A stretch of DNA of 64,000 nt from UTCFX2 sp963788305 (GTDB lineage Bacteria > Chloroflexota > Anaerolineae > Anaerolineales > UBA4823): NCBI GenBank assembly GCA_963788305.1, contig CAWBGK010000012.1, forward strand, positions 62,001 through 126,000, in the 5' to 3' direction. The notes under the pieces were generated by a model. It saw nothing but the letters and a program-made list of their open reading frames with translations, was not told where the DNA came from and ran no database searches. Below, in pieces: positions 16,031-24,733 of the stretch. Position numbers and translations under genes: made by a program. Each line of letters begins with the position of its first letter. Positions within the stretch are counted from its first letter, which is position 1.

Positions 16031-18634
16031 TTATTTCAAAATGATCGGCAAGTAAAGTCCAAAACCAGGATTAATGACCTCGATTTCCTCGATATCCAAA
16101 TAATTTACCGGCTGAAGTGAAGATACATTAATTTGACCCGGCAGGCTGGTATAGGGGAGTCCTCCGGCATCGACGATCAGGTTGTCTCCTGCTGAATGTC
16201 CGCCTCCGTCGATCGTGATGACGGTCGTCGGCGAAGGACTGACCTGGATCAGCTCATCATCCGGCGATCCTATGAACGATAGGTATTCGATCTCACCTGT
16301 ATAGGCAAGCCCTTCAGCTGCGGAAGCAACCTGGGATGGGGTGATAAGCCAGTTTACAGAAGTATCTGGTCTAAAAGGAATCAACGCTCCAGGCGCTTTA
16401 GCCAGGATTAAGTCGGATCCTGCCAATCCCTTGTCGTCGATGGATAGGGTTGCCAGCAGGTTGCCGAAGTTTACTTCGTAGGTGTCGCCGTCCTCACCGC
16501 CATCGAGCATGGTCGGCTGTTCGAAGTGGTTCACAGTCATCGTGTCGCCGCCCGGACCGCCGAAGAAGTCGACGGTGAAGCGGTCGCAGAGCAGCAGGAA
16601 GAGGTCTTTCCCGTCGCCTGCCAGGATGGTGGCAGCTTCTAATGTATCCGGATCTACGAACTGGATCGTTTCGGAGCCGCTTTTCAGGGAGTAGTGAGCC
16701 AGCTCCATGCTGTCGTCCCCGGTCGTCCCATTGGCGGTCAAGGTGTCGGTGCCGGAAGTGCCTTTATCGTCGATAGATAGGGTCGCCAGCAGGTTGCCGA
16801 AATTTACTTCGTAGGTGTCGCCGTCCTCACCGCCGTCGAGCATGGTCGGCTGTTCGAAGTGGTTCACAGTCATCGTGTCGCCGCCCGGACCGCCGAAGAA
16901 GTCGACGGTGAAGCGGTCGCAGAGCAGCAGGAAGAGGTCTTTCCCGTCGCCTGCCAGGATGGTGGCAGCTTCTAATGTATCCGGATCTACGAACTGGATC
17001 GTTTCGGAGCCGCTTTTCAAAGAGTAATGAGCAAGCTCCATGCTGTCGTCCCCGGTCGTCCCATTGGCGGTCAAGGTGTCGGTGCCGGAAGTGCCTTTAT
17101 CGTCGATAGATAGGGTCGCCAACAGATTGCCGAAATTTACTTCGTAGGTGTCGCCGTCCTCACCGCCATCGAGCATGGTCGGCTGTTCGAAGTGGTTCAC
17201 GGTCATCGTGTCGCTGCCCGGACCGCCGAAGAAGTCGACGGTGAAGCGGTCGCAGAGCAGCAGGAAGAGGTCTTTCCCGTCGCCTGCCAGGATGGTGGCA
17301 GCTTCTAATGTATCCGGATCTACGAACTGGATCGTTTCGGAGCCGCTTTTCAAAGAGTAATGAGCCAGCTCCATGCTGTCGTCCCCAGCTGTTCCATTGG
17401 CGGTCAGGGTGTCGGTCCCGGAAGTGCCTTTATCGTCGATGGATAAGGTCGCAAGCAGGTTGCCGAAGTTTACTTCGTAGGTGTCGCCGTCCTCACCGCC
17501 GTCGAGCACGGTCGGCTGTTCGAAGTGGTTCACAGTCATCGTGTCGCCGCCCGGACCGCCGAAGAAGTCGACGGTGAAGCGGTCGCAGAGCAGCAGGAAG
17601 AGGTCCATACCGTCGCCAGCCAGGATGGTGGCAGCTTCTAATGTATCCGGATCTACGAACTGGATTGTTTCGGAACCGCTTTTGAGGGAGTAGTGAGCCA
17701 GCTCCATGCTGTCGTCACCTTTCGTCCCATTCGCAACCAGGCTATCGACTCCGGTTTTTCCACTGTCAAGGATAGATACAGTCGCAAGGAGCGAACCAAA
17801 ATCAATCTGGTAGCTGTCATCTCCATCTTCTCCGTCCAGAAATACTGCCGCAGCGATGCTATCAACCTGGATGTCGTCAGCATCCGAACCGCCGTACACA
17901 GAAGTCGAATAAGGGACATCCACCAACAGAAAAAGATCATCTCCGCCGTTGCCTATCAATTCATTTGCTTCAATACCTGGATCAAAGGAAACGGCTGCGC
18001 TGCCCAGGGTGATGTAGAGCTCGTCGGTTGAAAACTGGTCTGATAAAGAAGTGCCTATCACCTGAAGCTTATCCGTACCTGAGGATCCGCTGTCATCAAC
18101 CAGGACAAGAACAGCCTGGGTGGGATCGGGCTGCACGTAGTAAATGTCGCTGTCTTCCCCTCCATCCAGGTTATCACTGCCGTAGCCGCTGAACAGCACA
18201 TCATTTCCTTCTCCGCCGCTGAGAATCTCAGGACTGGACCCGCCGTAGATCGTATCGCCGCCGCCTAAACCCACAATAATGATTTGTGTTACTGACGCTA
18301 TATCGCTTAACGAAAGGCTGCTGACGTCGATTGAGTTGTCTCCGGGTCCACCGGTGATGGATATCCCTGTCAGTTTATCGCATTGGAAAGGACCGCTGTC
18401 TGGATCGAAACCGTTGATCAGGATCGAATTGCCCACGCAGGTGATCGCGATGGCATCATCTGCATCGCTGCTAACATTCAGAATGTTGGACGCATCGACA
18501 TAGGAGGTCAAAGCCGCCTTCACTGGGCTGACGCCAAAGAAAAAAACTGCAGAAGTTAGCAATATTAGGGAAATAAGTTTGCCCATCGACCTACGAAAGA
18601 TGTTCATTAACAACGAATTTGACAGAGTCCTCAT
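16031..18634 (-). CDS. Secreted RTX-like protein with 111-residue tandem repeats
   Basis: An 867-residue exported protein. A signal peptide (LISLILLTSAVFFFGVSPVKA) follows a basic start; the ATG at 18607 is an alternative. Residues about 95-165 contain glycine/aspartate turns like RTX calcium-binding repeats (GLGGGDTIYGG, GGEGNDVLFSGYGSDNLDGG). One degenerate and four nearly identical 111-residue repeats follow, each containing GDDSMELAHYSLKSGSE, DRFTVDFFGGPGGDTM and LDGGEDGDTYEVNFGNL. The C-terminus ends FGLYLPIILK, a form seen at the ends of many Chloroflexota surface proteins. It is likely a Ca2+-dependent surface or adhesion protein. No catalytic domain is visible. Confidence 0.8.
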   Translation of the reverse strand: MRTLSNSLLMNIFRRSMGKLISLILLTSAVFFFGVSPVKAALTSYVDASNILNVSSDADDAIAITCVGNSILINGFDPDSGPFQCDKLTGISITGGPGDNSIDVSSLSLSDIASVTQIIIVGLGGGDTIYGGSSPEILSGGEGNDVLFSGYGSDNLDGGEDSDIYYVQPDPTQAVLVLVDDSGSSGTDKLQVIGTSLSDQFSTDELYITLGSAAVSFDPGIEANELIGNGGDDLFLLVDVPYSTSVYGGSDADDIQVDSIAAAVFLDGEDGDDSYQIDFGSLLATVSILDSGKTGVDSLVANGTKGDDSMELAHYSLKSGSETIQFVDPDTLEAATILAGDGMDLFLLLCDRFTVDFFGGPGGDTMTVNHFEQPTVLDGGEDGDTYEVNFGNLLATLSIDDKGTSGTDTLTANGTAGDDSMELAHYSLKSGSETIQFVDPDTLEAATILAGDGKDLFLLLCDRFTVDFFGGPGSDTMTVNHFEQPTMLDGGEDGDTYEVNFGNLLATLSIDDKGTSGTDTLTANGTTGDDSMELAHYSLKSGSETIQFVDPDTLEAATILAGDGKDLFLLLCDRFTVDFFGGPGGDTMTVNHFEQPTMLDGGEDGDTYEVNFGNLLATLSIDDKGTSGTDTLTANGTTGDDSMELAHYSLKSGSETIQFVDPDTLEAATILAGDGKDLFLLLCDRFTVDFFGGPGGDTMTVNHFEQPTMLDGGEDGDTYEVNFGNLLATLSIDDKGLAGSDLILAKAPGALIPFRPDTSVNWLITPSQVASAAEGLAYTGEIEYLSFIGSPDDELIQVSPSPTTVITIDGGGHSAGDNLIVDAGGLPYTSLPGQINVSSLQPVNYLDIEEIEVINPGFGLYLPIILK
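16434..17765 (-). repeat. Four tandem 333-bp repeats inside the surface-protein gene
   Basis: The sequence TCGTCGA recurs at 16434, 16767, 17100 and 17433, exactly 333 bp apart. The units between differ at only a few positions, such as AGTAATGAGCA versus AGTAGTGAGCC. The period keeps the reading frame (111 codons). Near-identity at the DNA level implies recent duplication or gene conversion. Confidence 0.9.
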
Positions 18635-18827
18635 AGCTAACTACCCTCCAAGTTTTTCAGATGTGTAATTTTCAAAATGCCACGGAAAGTGCATTTGATT
18701 ATACCGTACTCTATTTTTTCAGCCCTACTGAGTGAACAATCATTCCAGTGCAATCTTATAAACCTTGGTCGCACAGTACTATGGGCCGGTCCGTTCATGG
18801 TTGTCTCTTGGAATCAGCCGAGAGAGG

Positions 18828-18833
18828 TAAAAT
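18828..18833 (+). promoter_or_regulatory. Likely -10 box, near-leaderless transcript
   Basis: TAAAAT ends only six bases before the ATG at 18840, so transcription would start at or next to the start codon. No ribosome binding site and no strong -35 box are visible. Confidence 0.35.
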
Positions 18834-18839
18834 AGCCGG

Positions 18840-19403
18840 ATGGATCAAATCCTCCCCTTGACGCTAGGAGTAATAGCTGACACTCATATACCTGACCGGC
18901 GCAGGATGCTCGATGCGCGCATCCTGCCGACTCTTAAAGAGCGGCAGGTGAAAGCCATCCTGCATGCGGGTGACGTCTCTGCGCCATATGTGCTGGCTGC
19001 GTTTCAGCAAATCGCCCCCGTTTTTGCAGTGCGCGGGAACAGGGATTGGCTTTGGCTGCGCAACCTTCCGGAGGCAAAGAAGCTGGAGTTTGGAGGGGTG
19101 ATTATTGGCTTGACCCATGGACATGGCGGCTGGCTGACCTACCTGCTTGATCGGCCGGCTTTCATGCTGCATGGCTACTATCATGAGCGCCTGCTGCCGC
19201 GCCTGACAAAACAGTTCCAGGAGGTCGATGTGATCGTCTTCGGACACGGACACCTGCCGCTAAATTTGCGGATTGATGGAAAGCTGTACTTCAACCCTGG
19301 CTCCCCTCATTTCCCGGCCCGGAAACAAATCGCCCCCAGCCTTGGATTCTTAACCATCCCAAAAGAGGGCGAGGTCTTTGGCGAGATTGTCGAGCTGGAT
19401 TAG
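18840..19403 (+). CDS. Metallophosphoesterase (YfcE/MJ0936 family)
   Basis: A 187-residue calcineurin-like phosphoesterase. The metal-binding motifs are all present in order: GVIADTHIPD (D-x-H), HAGDV (G-D), VRGNRD (G-N-x-D), LTHGHGG and FGHGHLP (G-H-x-H). Members of this family hydrolyse phosphodiesters, but natural substrates are mostly unknown. The start codon follows a -10-like TAAAAT, so the mRNA may be leaderless. The stop codon abuts the stop of the convergent IlvE gene with no bases between. Confidence 0.85.
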   Translation: MDQILPLTLGVIADTHIPDRRRMLDARILPTLKERQVKAILHAGDVSAPYVLAAFQQIAPVFAVRGNRDWLWLRNLPEAKKLEFGGVIIGLTHGHGGWLTYLLDRPAFMLHGYYHERLLPRLTKQFQEVDVIVFGHGHLPLNLRIDGKLYFNPGSPHFPARKQIAPSLGFLTIPKEGEVFGEIVELD

Positions 19404-20348
19404 CTATTGTGAAGCACCTGACGCTTCCGGGTAGACAGCGACCAGCCATTTGTTATAAGCAGGCAGGCGTCCATAGACGGCGTCGCTGAATGCTTCCCGA
19501 AGCCGGGTCGTAATTGGACCCATCACTCCATTGCCAACTGGACGATAGTCAACCATCGTCACCGCAGTGACCTGGGCAGCTGTGCCAGTCATAAATAATT
19601 CATCGCAAAGATAAACTTCCGTTCGATCGATAGGACGTTCGATGATCTCATGACCGAGCTCCTTTTGAAGCAGCTCGATCGCAGTTCGGCGCGTGATGCC
19701 CTCCAGGATGTTTTCGGTAATCGGTGGTGTGACTACCTGTCCATTTCTCACCATGAAAACATTCATCGCGCTGCCCTCTGAAATGTGACCTTCCTGGGTC
19801 AGCACCAGGGCTTCGTCAAAACCGGCTCGGACCGCGTCAGTCTTGATGAACGCGGAATTCGCGTAAGCCCCGCTGATCTTACCGCGTGCAGGGACCATAT
19901 TATCATCGATCCGCCGCCAGGAGGAAATGGTCACATGGGCGCTCGTATCGTTGGTGATATACCGCTCGAAGGGGATCGAGACAATGGAAAGATCGTGCTC
20001 CAGGTTATGAAGGCGGACGCCAATCACTTCATTGGATTTATAAGCAAGGGGGCGGACATAAACATTGCATCGGTAGCCTTCAGCTAGGAGAAGCTCCAAT
20101 GTGATTTGGGTCAGGCTTTCTGGAGAGTGGTCGAACTCCATCAGCATCAATTTCGCTGAGTTTAAGAACCGACGGTAATGGTCGAATGGGCGAAAAAGGA
20201 AAAGCTGTTCTCTCTCGCTGTTCCAATAAGCACGCAGCCCCCCAAATACCGCAGTACCGTAATTCAGCGCATGAGTTAGAACGCCCACTTTCGCTTCGGA
20301 ATAGGGGACTATTTTTCCAGAGAAATATGCAACCGATGGAAGATCCAT
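19404..20348 (-). CDS. ilvE: Branched-chain amino acid aminotransferase
   Basis: A 314-residue class IV PLP aminotransferase catalysing the last step of Val, Leu and Ile synthesis. Visible family segments are HALNYGTAVFGGLRAYW near the N-terminus, YVRPLAYKS, the PLP-lysine region KISGAYANSAFIKTDAVRAGFDEAL, and EGSAMNVFMVRNG. The ATG at 20348 is chosen because AAGGAGG precedes it by a good spacing. An upstream in-frame ATG adds 16 unlikely residues. An extended -10 box lies at 20373-20381. Confidence 0.9.
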   Translation of the reverse strand: MDLPSVAYFSGKIVPYSEAKVGVLTHALNYGTAVFGGLRAYWNSEREQLFLFRPFDHYRRFLNSAKLMLMEFDHSPESLTQITLELLLAEGYRCNVYVRPLAYKSNEVIGVRLHNLEHDLSIVSIPFERYITNDTSAHVTISSWRRIDDNMVPARGKISGAYANSAFIKTDAVRAGFDEALVLTQEGHISEGSAMNVFMVRNGQVVTPPITENILEGITRRTAIELLQKELGHEIIERPIDRTEVYLCDELFMTGTAAQVTAVTMVDYRPVGNGVMGPITTRLREAFSDAVYGRLPAYNKWLVAVYPEASGASQ

Positions 20349-20372
20349 TGTGAGCCTCCTTAACTTTAGGCG

Positions 20373-20381
20373 ATTATAACA
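20373..20381 (-). promoter_or_regulatory. Extended -10 promoter element of ilvE
   Basis: The minus strand reads TGTTATAAT, a perfect extended -10 (TGnTATAAT), about 25 bases before the ilvE ATG. The -35 region is weak, as is usual for extended -10 promoters. Confidence 0.6.
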
Positions 20382-20623
20382 TTTCGCAGTTAGCATAGAA
20401 AATCAACGATAGCTTGCTGATGAACGCGCAAGCCAGAATATGCCTTTTTGGGGAACATTTTTTAATCTTGTGGATAGTGATGAGCAGGTTTTTTAAACTG
20501 GATACTACCCTCGCGCTCCCATGGCTCGGGGGTTTCGAAAAATCAGGGAAAAGAGTATACTCTTACTCGGTTTTCTCATTACCCATTATTGAAAGAAGTC
20601 ATTTCAAAAAAACAGGAGTAAAT

Positions 20624-21532
20624 ATGAAACGTGCGGTCAGTATTAGCATCGGCTCGTCAAAGCGGAATAAAGCCGTCGAGGTGGAGCTGTTAGGGGAAAA
20701 GGTATCCATTGAGAGGATTGGGACAGATGGGGATATGGAAAAAGCTGCCCAAATGTACAAAGATCTTGATGGCAGAGTGGACGCCTTCGGCGTCGGTGGA
20801 GCAGATTTAGGGTTGCAGGTGGACGAGAAGTGGTACAGGCTTTATTCTGTTGAGCCGCTGATTCGCCATGTGCACCTTACTCCAGTAGTGGATGGGGCAG
20901 GATTAAAGAACACATTGGAGAACAAATTAGCTCCCTTTATTGAAAATCAAATTGGAGACTACGTACATCAACAAGGGAAAAAAGCCTTCATCGTAAGCGG
21001 TGCAGATCGCTGGGGGATGTCTAAATCTTTTATTGATGAAGGTTACGAAACCGTCTTTGGGGACTTGATGTTTGGTTTAAGCCTCCCGTTCGCAGTTCAC
21101 TCAGAGAAGAGTTTGAAACTGCTGGCGGCGATTCTGCTCCCGGTGGTGGGCAGGCTTCCCTTTAAATGGGTCTATCCGACAGGGGAGAAGCAAGAGACGC
21201 GCATTCCAAAATGGGAGAAATATTACCAATGGGCGACGATAATAGCCGGCGACTGCCTCTATGTGAAACGTCACATGCCGGATCAAATGGATGGGAAGGT
21301 GATTGCGACGAATACCACCACCGAAGCGGATGTTAAGCTGTTTCGTGAGCTGGGAGTCCGCTACCTGGTTACCAGTACGCCGGTATTAGATGGACGTTCA
21401 TTTGGGACGAATATGATGGAAGCTGCCCTGGTCGCTGTCGCAGCAAAAGGTCGAGCGCTGACCCGCCAGGAACTTAGCGCAATGCTGGACCAACTTGGTT
21501 TTGTGCCGCAGCTTCAACAATTAAACAGCTAG
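20624..21532 (+). CDS. Quinate 5-dehydrogenase-like protein
   Basis: A 302-residue protein beginning MKRAVSISIGSSKRNKAVE. Proteins with this start and the following EKVSIERIGTDGDMEKA are, as I recall, annotated as quinate 5-dehydrogenase in Firmicutes and Chloroflexota genomes; direct biochemical support is unknown to me. The nucleotide-binding glycine motif of classic shikimate dehydrogenases is not obvious. The ATG at 20624 follows CAGGAG, whereas the upstream extension reads like non-coding sequence. It is followed at 9 bases by a nucleotidyltransferase and then a PAP2 gene, probably one operon. Confidence 0.55.
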   Translation: MKRAVSISIGSSKRNKAVEVELLGEKVSIERIGTDGDMEKAAQMYKDLDGRVDAFGVGGADLGLQVDEKWYRLYSVEPLIRHVHLTPVVDGAGLKNTLENKLAPFIENQIGDYVHQQGKKAFIVSGADRWGMSKSFIDEGYETVFGDLMFGLSLPFAVHSEKSLKLLAAILLPVVGRLPFKWVYPTGEKQETRIPKWEKYYQWATIIAGDCLYVKRHMPDQMDGKVIATNTTTEADVKLFRELGVRYLVTSTPVLDGRSFGTNMMEAALVAVAAKGRALTRQELSAMLDQLGFVPQLQQLNS

Positions 21533-21541
21533 GAGCGAGAG

Positions 21542-22312
21542 ATGGACGCACTCATCACTGCAGGCGGTCTGCCCGAAGTTGGGGACCCGCTTTATCCATT
21601 CACCAACGGCATTCCAAAAGCGATGTTAGATATCTGTGGAAAGCCGATGATCCAGTGGGTCTTAGACGCGCTCGAAGGGGCAGAGACAATCAACCGGATT
21701 GTGATCGTCGGCATCCAACCGGTTGATGGGCTCAGAAGCACCAAACTGCAGCATATCCTGCCGGATCAAGGAGGAATGATCGACAATATCCGGGCGGGTG
21801 TATTAAATATCCAGGCGGGGAACCCGGAAATCCGGCACGTGGCGGTTGTGTCGTCCGATATCCCGGCGGTTCTGCCGGAGCAGGTTGATTGGGTTGTGAG
21901 AACCGCCCAGGAAACTGACGATGATATTTATTACAATGTCGTCACAAAGGAGGTCATGGAGAAACGTTTCCCAGGCTCCAACCGTTCGTATATTCATCTA
22001 AAAGATATGGATGTTTGTGGTGGAGATTTGAATGTGATCCGTGCTGCGCTGGTCAAAGGCAGTGATGAGCTCTGGGAAAAAATTATCGCCAGCCGAAAGA
22101 ACGCTCTGAAACAGGCAGCGCTGTTGGGATACGATAATTTGCTGCTGTTGCTTCTGCGCCAGATCAATCTCGAAAATGCGGTACGAAGAGTAGCCAGGCG
22201 GTTGAATCTGACAGGGCGCGCCCTGGTTTGTCCATATGCTGAAATCGCCATGGATGTTGATAAACCACACCAGCTGGAAATCATGCGCGCTGATCTGAGC
22301 AAACGGATTTGA
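21542..22312 (+). CDS. MobA-like NTP transferase domain protein
   Basis: A 256-residue Rossmann-type nucleotidyltransferase. The N-terminal nucleotide-binding loop ALITAGGLPEVGDPLYPFTNGIPKAM corresponds to the LAGG...PK signature, and GKPMIQWVLDAL follows. A metal-binding Asp is likely in VVSSDIPAV. The family transfers NMP to sugar-1-phosphates, molybdopterin or phosphoalcohols; the substrate cannot be assigned. The PAP2 gene starts inside its stop codon, suggesting a joint role in lipid- or polyol-phosphate metabolism. Confidence 0.75.
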   Translation: MDALITAGGLPEVGDPLYPFTNGIPKAMLDICGKPMIQWVLDALEGAETINRIVIVGIQPVDGLRSTKLQHILPDQGGMIDNIRAGVLNIQAGNPEIRHVAVVSSDIPAVLPEQVDWVVRTAQETDDDIYYNVVTKEVMEKRFPGSNRSYIHLKDMDVCGGDLNVIRAALVKGSDELWEKIIASRKNALKQAALLGYDNLLLLLLRQINLENAVRRVARRLNLTGRALVCPYAEIAMDVDKPHQLEIMRADLSKRI

Positions 22313-22866
22313 ATCAAACCAGGCAGTCCGAATCCACTCAGGAGAAGCTGCTCGGATACGATTTACGCCTCTCGCGGAAGTTTTGGATCGCAGAAAATCC
22401 CGGCTTTCTCCGAAGCCTGGCGATCGTTCTGGCGCATTCGGGCGATTCGTGGCTTATCGGGCTGGGGTTAGGTCTGCTCTGGCTATTCGGCACCAGCGAG
22501 TGGAAAATTATTTCAGCGTGGATGCTTCTGGGCGTGCTGAGCACTGCCCTGGCTGTGTTCGCGATCAAATTCTCTGTTCGTCGGAGACGTCCCGAAGGGC
22601 AATGGGGGCAAATTTACCGACGGACGGATCCCCATTCATTCCCATCTGGACACGCGGCAAGAGCAGCGATGATCGCTGTATTAGGCATATTGTTAGGTCC
22701 TGCCTGGCTGGGTTGGATGTTAATGATATGGGCGCCCATGGTGATGGTGGCTCGAGTCGCGATGGGATTACATTATGTCTCAGATGTAGCTGCCGGCGCG
22801 CTGCTGGGGATCGGGATGGGGGCAATCATCTGGTGGGCTATCCCATCGATTTCAGCTCTGTTTTGA
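22309..22866 (+). CDS. PAP2-superfamily membrane phosphatase
   Basis: A 185-residue membrane phosphatase with all three PAP2 motifs: KFSVRRRRP (K-x6-RP), PSGHA (PSGH) and RVAMGLHYVSDV (SR-x5-H-x3-D). Five or six helices surround them. The likely substrate is a lipid phosphate or undecaprenyl pyrophosphate, inferred from the family. It uses a TTG start overlapping the upstream stop (TTGA), so translation is coupled. Its 3' end overlaps the convergent isomerase gene by 29 bases. Confidence 0.85.
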   Translation: MNQTRQSESTQEKLLGYDLRLSRKFWIAENPGFLRSLAIVLAHSGDSWLIGLGLGLLWLFGTSEWKIISAWMLLGVLSTALAVFAIKFSVRRRRPEGQWGQIYRRTDPHSFPSGHAARAAMIAVLGILLGPAWLGWMLMIWAPMVMVARVAMGLHYVSDVAAGALLGIGMGAIIWWAIPSISALF

Positions 22867-23899
22867 AGGATTGCAGCACTGCAACCGGGGTAGGATCAAT
22901 GCCATAGGCGATGCCCAGATAATAGGCCACGTAATCCCCAAAAAGAAGGCATGTCCATTGGTTTTCAAGGGCAGAATCGCCCTTCGCGTCAAAAAAATCG
23001 GTATTCAGCCCTTCCAACATAAAGGCTTTCCTTGTGAGATCACTTCGCAGAAGGTTGCGCGGATGATCGGATTTACCCTTTAAGAAAAGGGCTATTAAAT
23101 TGGATAGCGCTCCTTCCGGCTGAAGAAGGCCCTCCAGGGTGTTATGGTCGGCTTCCGGGAGGATTTCAAACTGAGCCCAGGCTTTTGCCAGCTCATTGAT
23201 TTGAGTTTTCCAGCGTCGGGCGACCGGTGCGAGAACACCGGAGCCGAACACTACCACATATCGTCCCATCAGCTGGCCGGCCACGCGTTTTGCCGGGTTC
23301 AACGCCGCTGGTACAGAAGGTATCAGCTCGTGCTGCTGCTGCTTCATCGCTTCAACGGCAGCAAAAAGCTCAGATTTAGGATCGGGAATCAAGTGGAGGC
23401 GGGTAAAAGCGGCAAGCAGCAGCCCGAAGGAGAATCCAACGGCGCTGCGAGGCTGGCCTGAATGTTGAAATTTCCATACAGGCACCTGCGCTGTGCTGGC
23501 AATCTGTTCCAGCAACCCTCCGGTGGTTATCGCCAGGCATCGACAGCCGCGTTCGAGCGCTTCCCGGAAAGCCTGGAGGGTCTCCTCCGTGTTGCCTGAA
23601 TGGGACGAACCAATAACCAGCGTCTGCGGACCATTTGCCCAGGCAGGTAAGGGATAATCTCGAAGGATGGAAATCGGAATGGTGCAGATCGGGGCAACAT
23701 AAGAAGATAGTAGATCGGCCCCGACAGCTGATCCGCCCATCCCTGCGATCAGCACTTGCTGGATGCCGGACCAGGCCGGCAGTTCACACGAACCGCTTGT
23801 CTCCCATGCCTCAAGAAGCTGATCAGGCAAGGAATTCATCTGGGCGAGCATATTCTGCGGATCGAGTCGTTCAATGCTGTTCAAATCATCAAGAAACAT
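22838..23899 (-). CDS. Bifunctional phosphoglucose/phosphomannose isomerase
   Basis: A 353-residue SIS-domain isomerase that interconverts glucose-6-P, mannose-6-P and fructose-6-P. Visible features are the first SIS domain with VLIAGMGGSAVGADLL, the substrate-binding SSHSGNTEE and the second SIS domain with VVVFGSGVLAPVARRWKTQINE, which carries the catalytic Glu of the family. The ATG at 23899 follows AAGGA, while the TTG two codons earlier is less likely. It overlaps the 3' end of rsmI by 11 bases and so is probably translated from the same mRNA. Confidence 0.88.
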   Translation of the reverse strand: MFLDDLNSIERLDPQNMLAQMNSLPDQLLEAWETSGSCELPAWSGIQQVLIAGMGGSAVGADLLSSYVAPICTIPISILRDYPLPAWANGPQTLVIGSSHSGNTEETLQAFREALERGCRCLAITTGGLLEQIASTAQVPVWKFQHSGQPRSAVGFSFGLLLAAFTRLHLIPDPKSELFAAVEAMKQQQHELIPSVPAALNPAKRVAGQLMGRYVVVFGSGVLAPVARRWKTQINELAKAWAQFEILPEADHNTLEGLLQPEGALSNLIALFLKGKSDHPRNLLRSDLTRKAFMLEGLNTDFFDAKGDSALENQWTCLLFGDYVAYYLGIAYGIDPTPVAVLQSFKTELKSMG

Positions 23900-24728
23900 C
23901 GTCAATCCTTGTAGGCTTTTCAGCGATTAACTTGTAGATTTCGCGGCGAGGCCAGCCGGATTGGCCTGCGATTTGAGCTGCTGCTTGAGACGGAGAGCGG
24001 CCTTCTGCCAGAGACGCATCCAGCGCAAACTGCACTTCTTCAGCTGACCATTCAATCTTCCTTCGATTTCCGGCCACGACCAGCGTGATCTCACCGCGCG
24101 CAGGTTCATTCTCGAATTGAGAAATGGCCTCCGAGAGGCTTCCCCGGAAGATCTCTTCAAACAATTTTGTCAGCTCTCTGGCTACAGCTGCCGGACGATC
24201 GCCCAGAATCAGGAGAAGATCTGCTAATGAAAGCTTGATCCGGTGTGGGGATTCCAGAAAGATCAGGGTGTAAGGCAGAGCACAGACTTCTTTGAGTAGG
24301 GTTTTGCGTTCGCTGGATTTGCGGGGCAGATAACCAAGAAACAAGAAAGAATCCGTTGGAAGTCCAGAAGCAACCAACGCAGCAATCGGGGCGCTGGGGC
24401 CAGGGATCGGGCTGACAGTGAAACCTTCTTTGAGTGTGGCTCGGACGAGCTCATATCCTGGATCATTAAGCGCCGGTGTCCCGGCATCTGAAACCAATGC
24501 AACATCGCCCAACGATAGGGCGCCCAAAACCTGATCCAGACGGGAGATTTTATTGTGCTCAAAGTAGCTGATCAGCGGCGTGTGGATCTGAAAGTGGTCA
24601 AGAAGCTTATGAGTATGGCGCGTATCCTCAGCGGCGATCAGGTGCACCTGGGAAAGGATTTTCAACGCCCGAGAGCTGATGTCTTCCAGGTTTCCGATCG
24701 GTGTGGCAACCAGGTAAAGCGTACCCAC
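23889..24728 (-). CDS. rsmI: 16S rRNA (cytidine-1402-2'-O)-methyltransferase
   Basis: A 279-residue tetrapyrrole-methylase-fold enzyme that methylates the ribose of C1402 in 16S rRNA. The start GTG-encoded MGTLYLVATPIGNLEDIS is diagnostic. It is followed by AAEDTRHTHKLLDHF, LVSDAGTPALNDPG and PIPGPSAPIAALVASGLP, the SAM-binding blocks. Length is normal. The start is GTG at 24728, five bases after the upstream lipoprotein gene. Confidence 0.93.
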   Translation of the reverse strand: MGTLYLVATPIGNLEDISSRALKILSQVHLIAAEDTRHTHKLLDHFQIHTPLISYFEHNKISRLDQVLGALSLGDVALVSDAGTPALNDPGYELVRATLKEGFTVSPIPGPSAPIAALVASGLPTDSFLFLGYLPRKSSERKTLLKEVCALPYTLIFLESPHRIKLSLADLLLILGDRPAAVARELTKLFEEIFRGSLSEAISQFENEPARGEITLVVAGNRRKIEWSAEEVQFALDASLAEGRSPSQAAAQIAGQSGWPRREIYKLIAEKPTRIDDVS

Positions 24729-24733
24729 GACGG

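Noticed and set aside
16482..17693. Four 70-residue plus-strand ORFs, each starting MSPSSPPSS, spaced 333 bp apart
   Set aside because: They are antisense shadows of the repeat array in the surface-protein gene; their regular spacing follows from the 333-bp period, and they have no ribosome binding sites.
16434..17765. Possible CRISPR array
   Set aside because: Units are 333 bp, coding and without spacers; there are no cas genes in the window.
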